Source: Erodium maritimum
Lineage: Eukaryota > Streptophyta > Magnoliopsida > Geraniales > Geraniaceae
Direction: 5' to 3'
Assembly: GCA_963921825.1 (NCBI GenBank)
Contig: OY997593.1
Coordinates: forward strand, 66,014,039-66,078,038
DNA length: 64,000 bases
Part shown: piece after piece, positions 12,087 through 23,480 of the stretch
Position numbering within the stretch: position 1 is the first letter of the stretch
Layout: every line of letters begins with the position of its first letter
Notes under the pieces: model-generated
Seen by the model: the letters and a program-made list of their open reading frames with translations, nothing else
What the model was told of the DNA's origin: nothing
Database searches by the model: none
Program-made: the position numbers and the translations under genes

Positions 12087-12857
12087 CTAATTGGATAGGA
12101 CAAATTTATGCTCATCAGGTGGTCCTCTACGAATATTTGGGTCCGAGACACCAATATCTACAAAAAGATCAGTGGGGTACGGACTCTGTTGATCCTCAAT
12201 GATCATGTTGTGCAGGATAATACAAGCAATCATGATCACTATGAATGAGCTCCTATCCTACATTTGGCTCGGCCGAGTGACGATGTGAAATCGAGCTTGT
12301 AGAACTCCAAACGTTGGTTCGATATCCTTCCTACACGCCTCTTGGTATCTAGCAAAGCATTTTTGCTTCGCCGTTTGTGGAGCAGGTATTGACTTCACAA
12401 ATGTTGCCCAAGCAGGATAAATTCCATCTGTCAAGTAATAAAGAGTTCTGTATTCTCTACCGTTGACCTTGAACTTAACATCTGGAGCGAAGCCTTGGAC
12501 TGTCTAGTGAAACAAGGTAGACCTATTGAGCATGTTTATGTCGTTGTTGGATCCCGTTGTCCCGAAAAAAGAGTGTCAAATCCAAAGGTCTTGGGATGCA
12601 ACGACTTCTAGCATGATTGTGGGGACGTTCCTGTGGTCCGTACTTGCGAATTGTGCAGACCATGCCACACCACAGTTCTTCCAATCTCAGTGCATGTAGT
12701 CGAGACTCCCTGTCATCCTAGGGAAGCCGCGACCTTCGTTGATTTCCAGCATACGACAGACATCTTCTTCGTTCGGGCGTCGTAGAAATGTCCGCCCATA
12801 AATCTTGATGACGCCCAAGCAAAACTTCTTGACACAGTCCAAAACAGTGCTCTCCGT

Positions 12858-13037
12858 ATTGAAGGTGATCATATAAGAATAAATTTAATCGATTTATTCT
12901 GATTTGATTTAATTTCGGTAATTAAATTAGACAATCATGTATTATTTATTTCCTTCTATGAACTTTGTAACCTCTTATATAAAGGAGTTTAGACTATTCA
13001 ATAATATTAATCCAAGCATTTCAATTATATTTTTACA
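12858..13037 (+). repeat. TRIM 5' LTR
   Basis: Starts attgaaggtgatcat and ends ttttaca; carries the TATA-like word tatataaagg at about 12976. Confidence 0.8.
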
Positions 13038-13049
13038 TGGTATCAGAGC
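13038..13049 (+). other. TRIM primer binding site
   Basis: tggtatcagagc directly abuts the left LTR. It is complementary to the 3' end of initiator methionine tRNA, the usual primer of plant copia-type elements. Confidence 0.85.
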
Positions 13050-13209
13050 TCCCGGTTTCGATCCTTGAGAAGCTCTTATGAATTTGTAGATTTGCCCACT
13101 TGTTAGTTTATGGTTCTAAAGAGTGGGTGGGACGTTTGAAGGGTGTTTTTATTTTATTTCCATTGTTTTAGTTTGATTCCGCATCTTCGTAATCAAGCAC
13201 AACCTTTTT

Positions 13210-13455
13210 CCACCTTTTATGATGTTTACATCGTCGATCATGAGACGAGACGATGTTTGCATCGATAGCCACGAGATGAGATGATGTTTGCACCGTCAGT
13301 CACGAGACGTGATGCCCTTTGCACCGTTGGCCCCGAGACGAGATTCCCTTTGCACCGTAGGCCCCAAGACGAGTAGCCGTTTCCACCATCGGCCACGAGA
13401 CGATATGTCGTTTGTATCGTCGACCCCGAGACGAGTAGCCATTTATCCACCAAAG
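13210..13455. repeat. Tandem repeat inside the TRIM
   Basis: About six imperfect units of roughly 36-40 bp, each with a version of ccccgagacgag followed by tgttt/ccctttgcaccgt. Open frames exist on both strands only because the repeat unit lacks stops; no protein is proposed. Confidence 0.65.
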
Positions 13456-13533
13456 GCGTCAGACATGATCGTTCTATAATCACCTTTTTAAGTTGGACAT
13501 TACGAATGTCCATGCACTAAGTTGAGGGGGAGT

Positions 13534-13713
13534 ATTGAAGGTAATCATATCAGAATAAATCTAATCGATTTATTCTGATTTGATTTGATTTCAGTAATTA
13601 AATTAGACAATCATGTATTATTTGTTTTCTTCTACGAATCTTGTAACCTCTTATATAAAGGAGTTTATACTATTAATTAATATTAATCCAAGCATTTCAA
13701 TTATATTTATTCA
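13534..13713 (+). repeat. TRIM 3' LTR
   Basis: Starts attgaaggtaatcat and ends ttattca; followed by the target-site copy ctccgt. Confidence 0.8.
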
Positions 13714-14476
13714 CTCCGTCGTTCGCAAATATTCGTCGCAGGCATCGATGGGACCTCCATAACAGAGCTAACGAAGTGCTACCACGCACTTCTAGTGTGG
13801 AGAGAATCCGTTCCTCCCCGTAGCATCCATTGGTTGACGAAAGTATATGTACCGCTCACTCAAACCATTCATGATACGTAAGAACAGTTCCATTGACATC
13901 CGTAACCCTCGCCGAAATTGTTGGTCGCTATACATCGGTCTAGGCGCGAAGTAGTCACGCATCAACCCCTCATGTGCATCTTCTCGATTGCGATGTACCA
14001 CTCTCCACTGGTGGTGCCGCCGACTTTGAGCCCTCGACCTCATCATCATTTGCTGCCCTTGGATGTATCCTTGATAGAATTTGATTGTGAATTTGTTTTG
14101 TCGTTGTCGCAGCCAGCCTACTCATTGCGTCATCTATTTGTTTGAGAGCCATTCGATGCATTTCCTCCACCGTTGGAAAATTCTCCATCGAAAAAATGAA
14201 CAACGAGATTTGAGAGTAGAAGAGAAAGGGTGAGTTTTTGAGGTAGAGGTCAACTTGAATTTATAGAAAATATTAGTTTTTTTTTTTAATTTGTCGCCGA
14301 TACGTGTCGGTTTGGGAGTGGGCAGCCAACTAGCCTTTGGCACTGCAACGATGCGTCCCGTCGTTGCAGGATCATGTAATGTCCGCCTACAACGACCAGT
14401 TGTGGCAGCGAGTCGTGTCAAAGTCATCGCATGACTTGCAACGACCCACCTGCAACAACCGTTACAGATGCTCTTA

Positions 14477-14742
14477 GGCTCAACAACATGCATGTTGGCA
14501 TTTTTTTACATGATATAAGATGATTTCTTAAACTAGTTGCCCCATACGCAAAAGAGCGGGCATTCAACTTATTATGGAAATGATGACAATATGTATAGAT
14601 AGTATCACCTAGTTTACGCCTAATAAAATCCTTCCATACCTCATACTTTAATTTCAAATCGTCAAGAAGTATACCTTCATAGACAACCGCTGATGCATCC
14701 TCACCGGTAACATGTACTTGACCATGGGCTCCAGATTGGACC
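14477..14742 (-). pseudogene. hAT transposase N-terminus with BED zinc finger
   Basis: Minus-strand reading after a likely splice acceptor (TGATGTAAG| at 14743) gives SGAHGQVHVTGEDASAV and then YEVWKDFIRRK, CHHF, GATSLRNHLISCKK, which is the BED-type zinc finger pattern (VWxxF, C-x2-H-like, GTSSLxxHLxxC) found at the N-terminus of plant hAT transposases. A one-base slip in an A-run (near 14505) and removal of the 13-kb insertion bring it into frame with the central hAT region at 1395. Non-functional half of a gene. Confidence 0.75.
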
Positions 14743-15477
14743 TTACATCAATACGCAATAAAACAAAACTATATCAATACCAAACTAATTAAGAAGCTAA
14801 TGGAGGCTTTTAAATCATATGAACATGATAAACAAGTTTTTACGATTCAATAATGGTGCATTCAAACACAAATTTAGGTTCAATAAAGTCAAACAAATAC
14901 ACAACCAACATGCTAATTTTATCCTCTATAAAATAATACTTTTAAAATATAAATGAAAAATTATTTTTATGTCCATTACAATTTACAAAAAAAATACTTT
15001 TAAAATTTAAATGGAAAATTATTTGTATATGCATTACAATTTACTAACCTGTTTTAAAATGACCATTTACTATTGAAAATTAGTAAATAAAGAAAAATCA
15101 CAATTGTCACTTTGAATTTTTGTTTCAGACTTACTGTTTTTAAAGGATAAGATTGTCACTTTCAAATAAATGTACACAACATACAAAAAATTCGGATTAG
15201 TTCATGACATTTCTTCTTCAATTACCAATAGCTAAGTCATTACGGCACGTATCAGTTTTCGAGATAGGCAAAATCGTCGCTATTAAAAAAAATTACACAA
15301 CATACATCAAACAAATTACCAATTACTAATTTATTACAACACAACACGTATCATTATTAAAAGACAAGATCATCACTCCCTTAACAAATTTACACAACAT
15401 ACATCAAGAAAACTAGTTTATGACCTCTTTCTATAATCACCTGTATCTAAATTATTACAACACAAATCATTTTTCGC
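14743..15477. repeat. AT-rich, degenerate repeats; no gene
   Basis: Contains at least three diverged copies of ttacacaacatacatcaa (about 15168, 15290, 15388) spaced about 100-120 bp apart. It may be hAT intron or flanking DNA. No coding sequence seen. Confidence 0.4.
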
Positions 15478-15491
15478 ATGAAGAAAAGCTT

Positions 15492-16645
15492 CCATAGATA
15501 AGTGATCTCACTTCTCTCTAGAAAACTCTAAACTTTTCTCCTTCAAGCCTCCGTCGTCAAACTCGCTTCCCCCGTCGGCGATCTCTGTTACCACAGAGGT
15601 CCTTGGCAGTGGCCTCACCCTTTCCTCCTCTTCTCCTTCTCCCCACCCTCTCCCCTTCCCCGCTTCGTTCCTCTCTTCTCTCGGTGCTTTTCAGCCTCAG
15701 GACGCTCCAGATTCAGTCGTGGGACAACTTTCCTCATCTTTTCCGATGAGGATGCTCGCGGATCTATCGTTTTGGTGGTTGTTCCTTTGGGATAGTGGCG
15801 GTGGTGACTCGGGCTTCTCAGATCTGGGCGACTTTATCCAACTCCGGTTGTGGGACACCTTTCCTTGCCACGGATCGATGCGGTGCTGGTAGGTTTTTCT
15901 CTTATGTAATCGGGCTTCTCTCCCTCGTTTGCTCCGCCTCCAAATCTAGCTTTCAGGCAGGGTTTAAGGCCTTGCTGGTTTGATTCCTCTTCTCCGCCCT
16001 TCCTTTGCACTGATTTTCTCCTCCCTCCCCTACCCTTCAACCCCTCCTCTGTGCTTCTAGTCTTCTCGGTCCTGTGTTGGTTCGGGCTCGCCGGTCATTC
16101 GGTGTTGGCCGCTGGTGAGTTTAGTGGCCACTTCTGCCTCGGAAGCCTTTTGATTAGGGGTTGCTGGGTTTTGTGGGTTCCAATATATTCCTTTACCAGT
16201 TTTGCTCAGCCGTTTGCAATCCTGACCGTCGGCTACTGAAAGTCCACATCACTCTCGATTTAGGGTATGTGGTTCTTTTGAGCAGAGGTTAGACCTTACC
16301 CCCACTTCGGTTGAGGTTATGGAAGGGCAGTCTCGAGCATTTGAAGGTTTTTTTTTTTAGCTTATTGGTGGAAAAATCTAGGTTTTCAGAGATGTTCTTT
16401 GGTTTCTCTTCTTGTTTTCCCCTTTGAGGGTTCTTTCTCTTGTACTTATTTTGTTTCTTGTTGTAATCTGTTTGGGGTTCAGTTGGTTGTTGTTGTCTTC
16501 TGGTGGTGGTTCTAATTGTAATCTATTTCCCTCAGCTTGTTGAGGGGTCTTGTTTGAGGTTCCATGTCTAGAATGCTCCTTTTTTGTTCTCCATCTCTTG
16601 CTCAAAATGCAACTTAATTTAAATTTGTCTTTGTCGATAAAAAAA
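15492..16645 (+). mobile_element. Deleted non-autonomous LINE
   Basis: A CT-rich, LINE-5'-UTR-like leader (15500-15800) runs into a LINE-like 3' end, tttgtctttgtcgat followed by an A-run at 16638-16646. No endonuclease or reverse transcriptase is present. The flanks atgaagaaaagctt (15478-15491) and atgaaacaaaactt (16646-16659) match at 12 of 14 positions, a plausible old target-site duplication. Short open frames in it are not conserved domains that I recognise. Confidence 0.55.
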
Positions 16646-16659
16646 ATGAAACAAAACTT

Positions 16660-16975
16660 TACCACGGTTTAATACAAATACATTCACAAGGAAACCGAAC
16701 TCATCATCACTTGTTAAACCAACATATATAACATTGACCAAATAAGATCATGGCAAAAAAGTCAGCAATAATTTGTGAACGGTGGACTAACAAACACAAA
16801 ATTGTATTACAATTTAATACAACTACGTTTACAAGAAAACTGAACTCGTGATCACTCGTAAACCCAACAAATATAATATCGACCAAATAAGATCATTGGG
16901 AAAAATCAGTAATAATTTATGAACGATAGACTAACAAATACAAAATTGTACCACGGTTTAATACAATTAGTTTTA
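16660..16975. repeat. ~145-bp tandem repeat
   Basis: Two full units and the start of a third: the word accacggtttaatacaa (or attacaatttaatacaa) recurs with its aatac at 16671, 16816 and 16960, and accaaataagatcat at about 16737 and 16881. It starts directly after the LINE tail. No coding potential. Confidence 0.75.
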
Positions 16976-17339
16976 GAAAAGAAGAATATCTAAAAATAAT
17001 AACATTTTTGCTCTCCCAACCCTAATTTTGAATTCGTAAAGATTTAGGAAATCTTTGAAAGTTTTCCAATTTCTTGACAATTAGAAAACGTCTAACTAAC
17101 AATTAGAAACCTAATAGAAGTATGTTTCGGAAATTGAGGATTTTTTTTACAAGACCTTCTAAAATTGACTTACACGTCGTCTTCTTTCCCTTTTTACGAA
17201 GTCGGCTTCGATTGCTGTGAATTTCATTGAAGAAGAACATACTCAGGTAATGTATCAAACTAATTGGGCCTATGCTATTTGGGCTCCGGCCCAACTCACA
17301 TAACACCACTGGGTGGGTCGGTTATACACCACACCAGAA

Positions 17340-17665
17340 AGACACTTGCCCGAGGAAATTATTTATTCCTCGATGTTGAAAAATTCTTGCCCGAGGAAAT
17401 TAAAAGTCCTCGGTTTTGAAACATTCTTGCCCGAGGAAATTATAATTCCACGGGTTTGAAAGTTTCAACACCGAGGAATTTTAATTTCCTCGGGCAAGAA
17501 GTTTTCAACACCGAGGACCAACATAATTCCTCGGCCATGAAACATTCTTGCCCGAGGAATTAAAATTCCTCGGTGTTGAAACTTTCAAACGCGAGGAATT
17601 TTATTTTCCTTGGGCAAGAAGTTTTCAACACTGAGGAATAATTTAATTTCTCGGGAAAGAAACAT
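17340..17665. repeat. CACTA left subterminal repeat array
   Basis: Around ten copies, in both orientations, of cttgcccgaggaa separated by ttttgaaa/gtttcaacacc spacers, many paired head to head so that they form small hairpins. This is the expected position for TNPA binding sites. Confidence 0.85.
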
Positions 17666-18124
17666 TTATATCTCACACCCACCCGTCCACCAACATTACA
17701 CCAACTCCCTCCTCTTCAACCTCATCACAATCCCCATCTCTGCAATTTTTCTCCCTCATCATTGTTTTATTTCAAGAACACATTTTTCTCCAAACCATTT
17801 TCATATTTGAAATTTGATTGGCTATATTTCGAGTTGAAGCTAGCAAAGCTAAGGAATATGATATGTTTTTCTTTATGATATATTTGTTGATTTTTTATGT
17901 TTTATTGTTGTAAATTTGTGGCATGAGATGAACATATATATATATATATAGGTATAATATTATTATTGAGAATGAATCATTATTATAGGTATATATGTAT
18001 ATGTGATTGAATTATTTAATGTGTTATAAATGAGTAAATTATTATTAGGATTGAGACGACGTTCATAAATTAATTTTATTAATATTGTGGTCGAAAATTA
18101 ATTTTTGTATGTTAGTAAGGGAAT

Positions 18125-19479
18125 GATAGAAGTTGGATAAAACTGCAGAAGCAAAGTAAGACTTATCAAAATGGTGTGACTGATTTTATGATTCGCATGA
18201 TGGAGAAATGTGAATCAATTATAATGGATGGAGATGACATCGAATTGTACAAGTGTCCATGTAGAAAATGTGTGAACGAACGTTACCAGACCATGGAAGA
18301 AATCTTAAAGCACTTGATAAAAGGGAGTGGGATTATGTCATCATACGATGTATGGTACCATCACGGGGAAGAGGACACAAGGCATATTTCATTCGCAGAA
18401 TTCAGACAACAAAATTTAGATATGGCCAATCGTGCTTCATCAAGTAATTATAATGTGGCGAGTGATGATCAAGAAATATGGTGTGATCCAGCAAGAGAGT
18501 ATGTCCAAGATGCATTTCCATTCGGTAACGCTACTAGTAATGATGAAGGTGATCATAATTATCCTAGTCATTATGATGTTGATAGCTCGGTTGCAAATGG
18601 AGAGACCGACAGGTACAGGAAAAAGTTGAGTGAACAACAAACTCCATTGTACAAAGGGGCAACTGAAAACAGACTGTCAACAATTATGAATTTGATGGCA
18701 TTGAAAGATAAATAAAAAACGACAAACGAAGCTTTTAGTGGGTACTGTGTGTATACAAAGACAACATATCCGGATCCTAACACTTATCCAAAGTCATTTG
18801 CAGACGCAAAGAAAGCGATGAAAAGTGTCGGAATAGGTTATGTGAAGTACGATGCTTGTGAATCTGGGTGCACATTATACTATCAAGAAACTGCTGGTTT
18901 GGACAAAAGTCCAATTTGTTTGACTACTCGGTACGAGAGGAGAAAATGGACTGGAAAATTGAAGGCAAAGAAAACCGTTGGACACTTTCCCATCACTCCA
19001 CAGTTACAGAAGTTGTACAATTCACCTTATATTACAGATAAAATGAGCTGGATTGAGAAAAGGAAAGTGAACAAGAACGTGAAACATGGAAAGCTTTCGA
19101 CATGGCATACCATGATCGGTTTGGAAAGGAATCACGAAACGTGCGTCTTGCAATAGTCACCGATGGGTTTTGTCCATTTAATGCAACTATTGTACCTCAT
19201 AACACATGACCAGTTATTGTGATCCCTTACAACTTGCCCCCAGACATGTGCATGAAGAAAGAGTTTAACATATTGACGTTGTTGATATCAGGTCCTAAGT
19301 CGCCCAGAAAGTGTCTTAATCAGTTGATGAGACCACTCATTGACGAGTTACTGAATTTGTGGGGAAATGGGGTTGTGACATTTGATGCATCTCAGAATAC
19401 AACAGTCACAATGTGAGTTGCAGTAATGTGGACCATCAGCGACTTCCTTGGTTTAGGGATGTTGGGCGGTATTCAGACT
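18125..19479 (+). pseudogene. CACTA TNP2-type transposase, 5' part
   Basis: The reading NDRSWIKLQKQSKTYQNGV then LYKCPCRKCVNE is the transposase-associated N-terminal domain with its C-x-C-x2-C cluster. It continues through DVWYHHGEE (about 18345) and, after a stop at 18713, GCTLYY, KMSWIEKRK and then YNLPPDMCMKKEFNIL, SGPKSP, LRPLIDEL-like and WGNGVVTFDA, the order found in the TNP2/Transposase_21 family. The normal start codon context is damaged, and at least three frame breaks occur. The reading stops at the insertion point of a solo LTR after GIQTKG and resumes at 25600. Confidence 0.85.
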
Positions 19480-21180
19480 AAGGGTGTAATAACCACTTCT
19501 GGTCAACGTCAGTCAAACCTGCGAAAAACAGGAAAATTTTAAAAAAAATTAGACAGGCACTTAATTGACCTAAATTGACCCCGAGGGTCATACCGGACTT
19601 AAGTTGACCCCTTTATCGACCAAAATGAGTTCCAGGGGAGTCAGGGCAACTTTCTGGTCAAATTGGGAAATGTTGACTTTTCGTTGGAAAAGTCAACCGA
19701 GCGACGTTTTGGTCCATTCGAGGACCGTTTTGGATCCAAAAAGCTTAGCCGTCGTCGCAGCGGTCTTAGTTGAGCCGTTTCCTTGTGGCTCGCCAAGTTT
19801 CGTAATTTCTTGGGAAAAGCGTCCGTTCGGGGCCCGAAACGTCCGTTTTTCGCGAATCTGATTGGAAAATATCAAGTAGATATTTTCAAAAAGATGTGGG
19901 ACCCACCTTGTCACTTGTCCTAATTGTGGTGGTGTTAGTTTTGGGGGGGAAACTAGAAGGGACAAGGGGGGTGGCCGGCCACATGGGGTTAAAAAGAAAA
20001 AAAAAAGAGAAAATGAGTTAGTTTTTGAAAAAGAAGAGAGTTTTAGAGAGAGAAGGAGAAGAAGAGAGAAAAGAGAGAGAAGTTAGGGTTTGTGGTACTA
20101 TTCACGTCATCAACCATTGGATCGTCTCAAGGCAAGGAGCAATCTTCTTCCCCTCGTCTTCCTCGTTGGTAAGACCAAAACCGATCGTCGTTTTGTTTAG
20201 TTTCAAAAGCTAGGGTTTTGTTAAAATGAATGGGTTAGGGTTGTATTGAGGTTGGGGAAGTGTTGGAGACGTCTTAGAGGTGTTTGGAGGTTTGATTAAA
20301 CGTTTTCCGGCGACCGGGAGCTCGGAAGGAGCTCCGGCCACCTTAGGGGTGGCCGGCCACCATAGGAGGTGGCTGGCCGGAGCTAGGGCCGGCCACCACC
20401 ATGGTGGCCAAGCCCCATTGGAACCCTAGGGCCCACGGCCAAGTGGGTCGGGTGGGGCCCACGTGCTCGGGTGATCGGGTTTAGTGTTCGGGAGGTTTAA
20501 AACGTTCCCCGGACCATTTGTCCTTAACCGAATCGAAAATTGGAATTAAATTGGAGAAGTTGTAATTAACAGGTATTAGAAACTTTAAACGTTAATTAAT
20601 TGACTCGGAAGTCGGAATTCGATTCCGTCAAGTGCATTGGGTTCCTTGAACTATTCTAAGACCGTAGAAACGAAAACGGGGACTTTTGGAGCCCCGGAAG
20701 GCCATTTACAAAACCCGGGAAGATTCTCCATGTCGGGCGAATCGGGCCTTTACGGGTCCTTTATCGACAATGTCGAGTAATTGGGGAGTTTGGGAGTGAT
20801 CGACATTGTCGGGGTTACGTTTGGGCGTTAAGTTTATTAAATTTCGGCTTATTCCTACTAGTTTAAAAGTGCTTTAAAAATTGTGTTCTTTAGATCGTGC
20901 TGCGGACCGAGGCAAAGGGAAGCTCGGCGAGTGACTGGGATCACATCGAGACTTAGTGGAGCACTTTTGGAGTTGTATACGAGGTAGGGAAAAGTAGCCG
21001 GATCTCGGCCCTGACTAGGGAAAGTAAACTGTAGAATTGCATGTAACACCGGGGTGTCGTGGGTTATTTAGGTTATCGAATATTAGAAAAGCATGTTACG
21101 GGAACTTAGCAATTATTGGAAAGGCATGTGACACTTAGTAGTGTCGTAGGAGCAGAGAACTTAGCGATATTAGAATTACT

Positions 21181-21303
21181 GGAGGCATATGACCATGCCC
21201 GGAGGTTGTTTGTGAAACTAGTGATCTTAGGACTGTTGGAGGCATATGACCATGCCCGGAGGTTGTTTGTGAAACTAGTGATCTTAGGACTGTTGGAGGC
21301 ATT
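21181..21303. repeat. 57-bp tandem duplication in outer LTR
   Basis: ggaggcatatgaccatgccc and the rest of a 57-bp unit occur at 21181 and 21238, with a partial third at 21295. The inner LTR has only one such unit, near 23215. Confidence 0.85.
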
Positions 21304-21381
21304 GAGTATGTAAAACCCGCTTCGTTTCTTTAAGGTATTATTTTGCAAACGAAAACCTTAGGGTAAGTTTTTGAAACGAGT

Positions 21382-21415
<34 letters not shown>

Positions 21416-23261
21416 AGGTCTAGACCAGACCAGGCCCGCAGGCCCAGCCCAGCCCAGCTGAGGCCCAATCTGGTCAGGGATGGGTATATAACCCATCCTC
21501 ACCCTCTGAAACCCTAATCTAACCCACTCAGCCTCCATTCACCCTCCTCTCTCTCTCTCTCTACCCGATCTCACCTCTCTCTCTCTACCCGATCTCACCT
21601 CTCTCTCTCTCTTCGTCTTCCTCGCCGGACCGGCACCGGCCGCCATCGCTCCGGCCGCCGTCCCTGCCAAACCCCGACCTCCCTCTCCTCCGTCCGACCA
21701 CGCCGCCACGTCCCTGCCGAACTCCGACCTCCCTCTTCTCCGTCCGACCATGCCCGTCTCCGACCACGTCCCGGCCGAACTCCGACCTCCCTCTCCTCCG
21801 TCCGACCACACCGTCCCGTCCTCTTCTCCTCTGTCCCGACGCCGTCACCGCTCCGGTCAGCCACACGACTCCGTCCCCGAGCTCGCTGCCTCACCCTCCT
21901 CCTTCGTCTTCCTCACCAGCTCCGGCCACCGGTCTCATCCCGAGCTCCGACCGTCCCCCGCCGCCTCCGATCTCTCCGTCCCGAGCCGTTCGGACCCGAG
22001 CTCCCGCCGTTGCCGGCGAGCTCGTCAGATCCGGAACGGGACGAGCCGTCCGGACCCGCGCCGACGCCGCCGTGCACCGCCGTCCACCGCCGCCACCGTT
22101 CCCTCACGGTTAGTTCTCGGCCCGTGGAAGCTCGGCCGACCGGCGCCGGTGGTCGGCCGGACCAAGCAGATCCGTTCTTCTTCGTCTTTGCTTTCCCGTT
22201 CCCGAGTTCGTTCAGATCCGGTCGGGATGGAACGGAGCTCCCGAAATGGAAGGGAACAGAACAGAAAACGTAGATCTGTTTAAAAATTTTGTAGTATTGT
22301 TGTAAATCTGAAAATTGTAAAGTTGAACAAAGTTTTGATATTATCGTTATGTTTCGAACGTTTTTCCAGATTTTTGTGTTAACGTTGAAGAAGAAAAGGG
22401 TTTAATTTGAACGTTACGTCGAAAAATCTGTTTTAGGTTAAAAGTTCGATTAATTAGTTATCGATAAAACTAAATCGGTTGAATTAATTGGGTTCTAAAA
22501 CGAAGGTCGGTCGTTAAACGAATTTGAGTGAAGTTAAATCAAAAGGGAGGGAAAACGAAATCAAATCGGTTTTAGAAGGGTTTCGGACCAAAAAATATCG
22601 AGTTTGGAAACGAGCGGAAGGAAACCGTTGTGTTCAAGTCAAGTCGTTTTTAAACAAAGCAAAGGAGTCCAAAGACGGTTTTAAGTTAAAAAGGGGTTTA
22701 AACTGGGTTTGGATCAAACTTGGGTTCGGTGCGCGGGTGCTCGAACCCGATCCGTCGTAACCCGACTTTTATCCCGCTCGAGTGTAAACGACAACTGTCA
22801 AGTTTAAAATGGACAAATCGTAGCCGTTAACTTAACGGCGGAACCGTTATTATTTTTGGGCTCTGAGTTATTTATTTTCGACCGGTTCGTACTAGTTTAA
22901 AGTGAATTAAATCTGTGTTCTTTTAGATCGTGCTGCGGACCGAGGCAAAGGGAGGCTCGGCGAGTGACTGCGTTTCATCTCGGGTTTAGTGGAGCGCTTC
23001 TGGAGTTGCTTTCGAGGTAGGGAAAAGTAGCCGGATCTCGGCCCTGACTAGGGAAAGTTAACTGTAGAATTGCATGTGACATCGGGGTGTCGTGGGTTAT
23101 TTAGGTTATCGAATATTAGAAATGTATGATACGGGAATGTAACGAATACTGGAAATGCATGTGACACTTAGTAGTGTCGTAGGAGCAGAAAACTTAGCGT
23201 TAACTGTGTTACTGGAGGCATATGACCATGCCCGGAGGTTGTTGTGCGTTAATTGTTAATT

Positions 23262-23480
23262 GAGTTTGGGTGGCCCTGAGAGCCCGTGTTATTTATTGTC
23301 GAGTTTGGGTGGCCTTGAGAGCCCGTGTTATTTATTGCTGAGTCTTGGGTGGCCATGAGAGCCCGTGTTGTCGTTTCGGTGTTTTGGGTGGCCGTGAGTG
23401 CCCGTGGGGTTGTGAACCCGTACTTTACCATTGGTGTCTTGGGTGGCCATGAGGGCCCGTAGGGTTGTTGAACCTGTGTT
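23262..23480. repeat. ~39-bp tandem array (inner LTR)
   Basis: Variants of gagttttgggtggccttgag agcccgtgttattattg in tandem, about five units, the counterpart of 24365-24760 in the outer LTR. Confidence 0.8.

Larger units (their letters stand above)
12858..13713 (+). mobile_element. TRIM (miniature LTR retroelement)
   Basis: Two 180-bp direct LTRs (12858-13037 and 13534-13713) flank a 496-bp interior with no coding capacity. A tRNA-iMet type primer site follows the left LTR and a polypurine tract (gttgagggggag) precedes the right one. The duplication ctccgt (12852-12857 and 13714-13719) flanks it and removing one copy restores the Harbinger reading frame at the join. The LTRs differ at roughly a dozen or fewer positions, so the insertion is moderately young. 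Confidence 0.85.
12087..14188 (-). pseudogene. PIF/Harbinger DDE transposase, interrupted
   Basis: Minus-strand reading starts MENFPTVEEMH at 14188. Downstream it gives a helical segment (QQFRRGLRMSMELFLRIMNG), then CDEYLR, NEEDVCRMLEINEGRGFP and GSLDYMH holding the first catalytic Asp of HARBI1-like nucleases. Further on it reads TGSNNDINMLNRS with the second Asp region, and RYQEACRKDIEPTFGVLQAR with the catalytic Glu region, ending FVLSN stop at 12087. There are several frameshifts and stops. A TRIM retroelement (12858-13713) sits inside the codon run between CDEYLR and the ESTVLDCVKKF motif. The expected C-terminal tail is absent here and appears at 1683-1800. It cuts DNA in its intact relatives; this copy is dead. 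Confidence 0.8.
1399..14473 (-). mobile_element. PIF/Harbinger-type composite insertion (13 kb)
   Basis: Left terminus gagcatctccaatgg and right terminus (reverse complement) gagcatctgtaacgg match at 12 of 15 positions and are flanked by the 3-bp duplication tta (1396-1398 and 14474-14476), as expected for PIF/Harbinger. If the element and one tta are taken out, the flanking hAT transposase reading becomes continuous apart from a one-base slip in an A-run, which supports a single insertion event. Inside are the element's decayed DDE transposase, a TRIM, an LTR element and about 10 kb of unassigned sequence, so it has been enlarged by later insertions. Confidence 0.65.

Noticed and set aside
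13238..13513. 91-codon minus-strand frame in the TRIM
   Set aside because: Encoded by the tandem repeat; frame is open only because the unit lacks stops.
17340..17665. Regularly spaced ~13-bp repeats resembling a CRISPR-like array
   Set aside because: Units are in both orientations with short variable spacers and lie inside a CACTA terminus of a plant genome; they are subterminal transposase-binding-type repeats.
19604..20213. Short plus-strand frames in the outer LTR
   Set aside because: Within the LTR, not conserved in the inner LTR, no domain.
21585..22283. Overlapping long open frames on both strands (90-177 codons) rich in Arg, Ser, Pro and Gly
   Set aside because: They lie in the CpG-rich leader of the inner LTR, occur in nearly all frames and show no domain; composition explains them.
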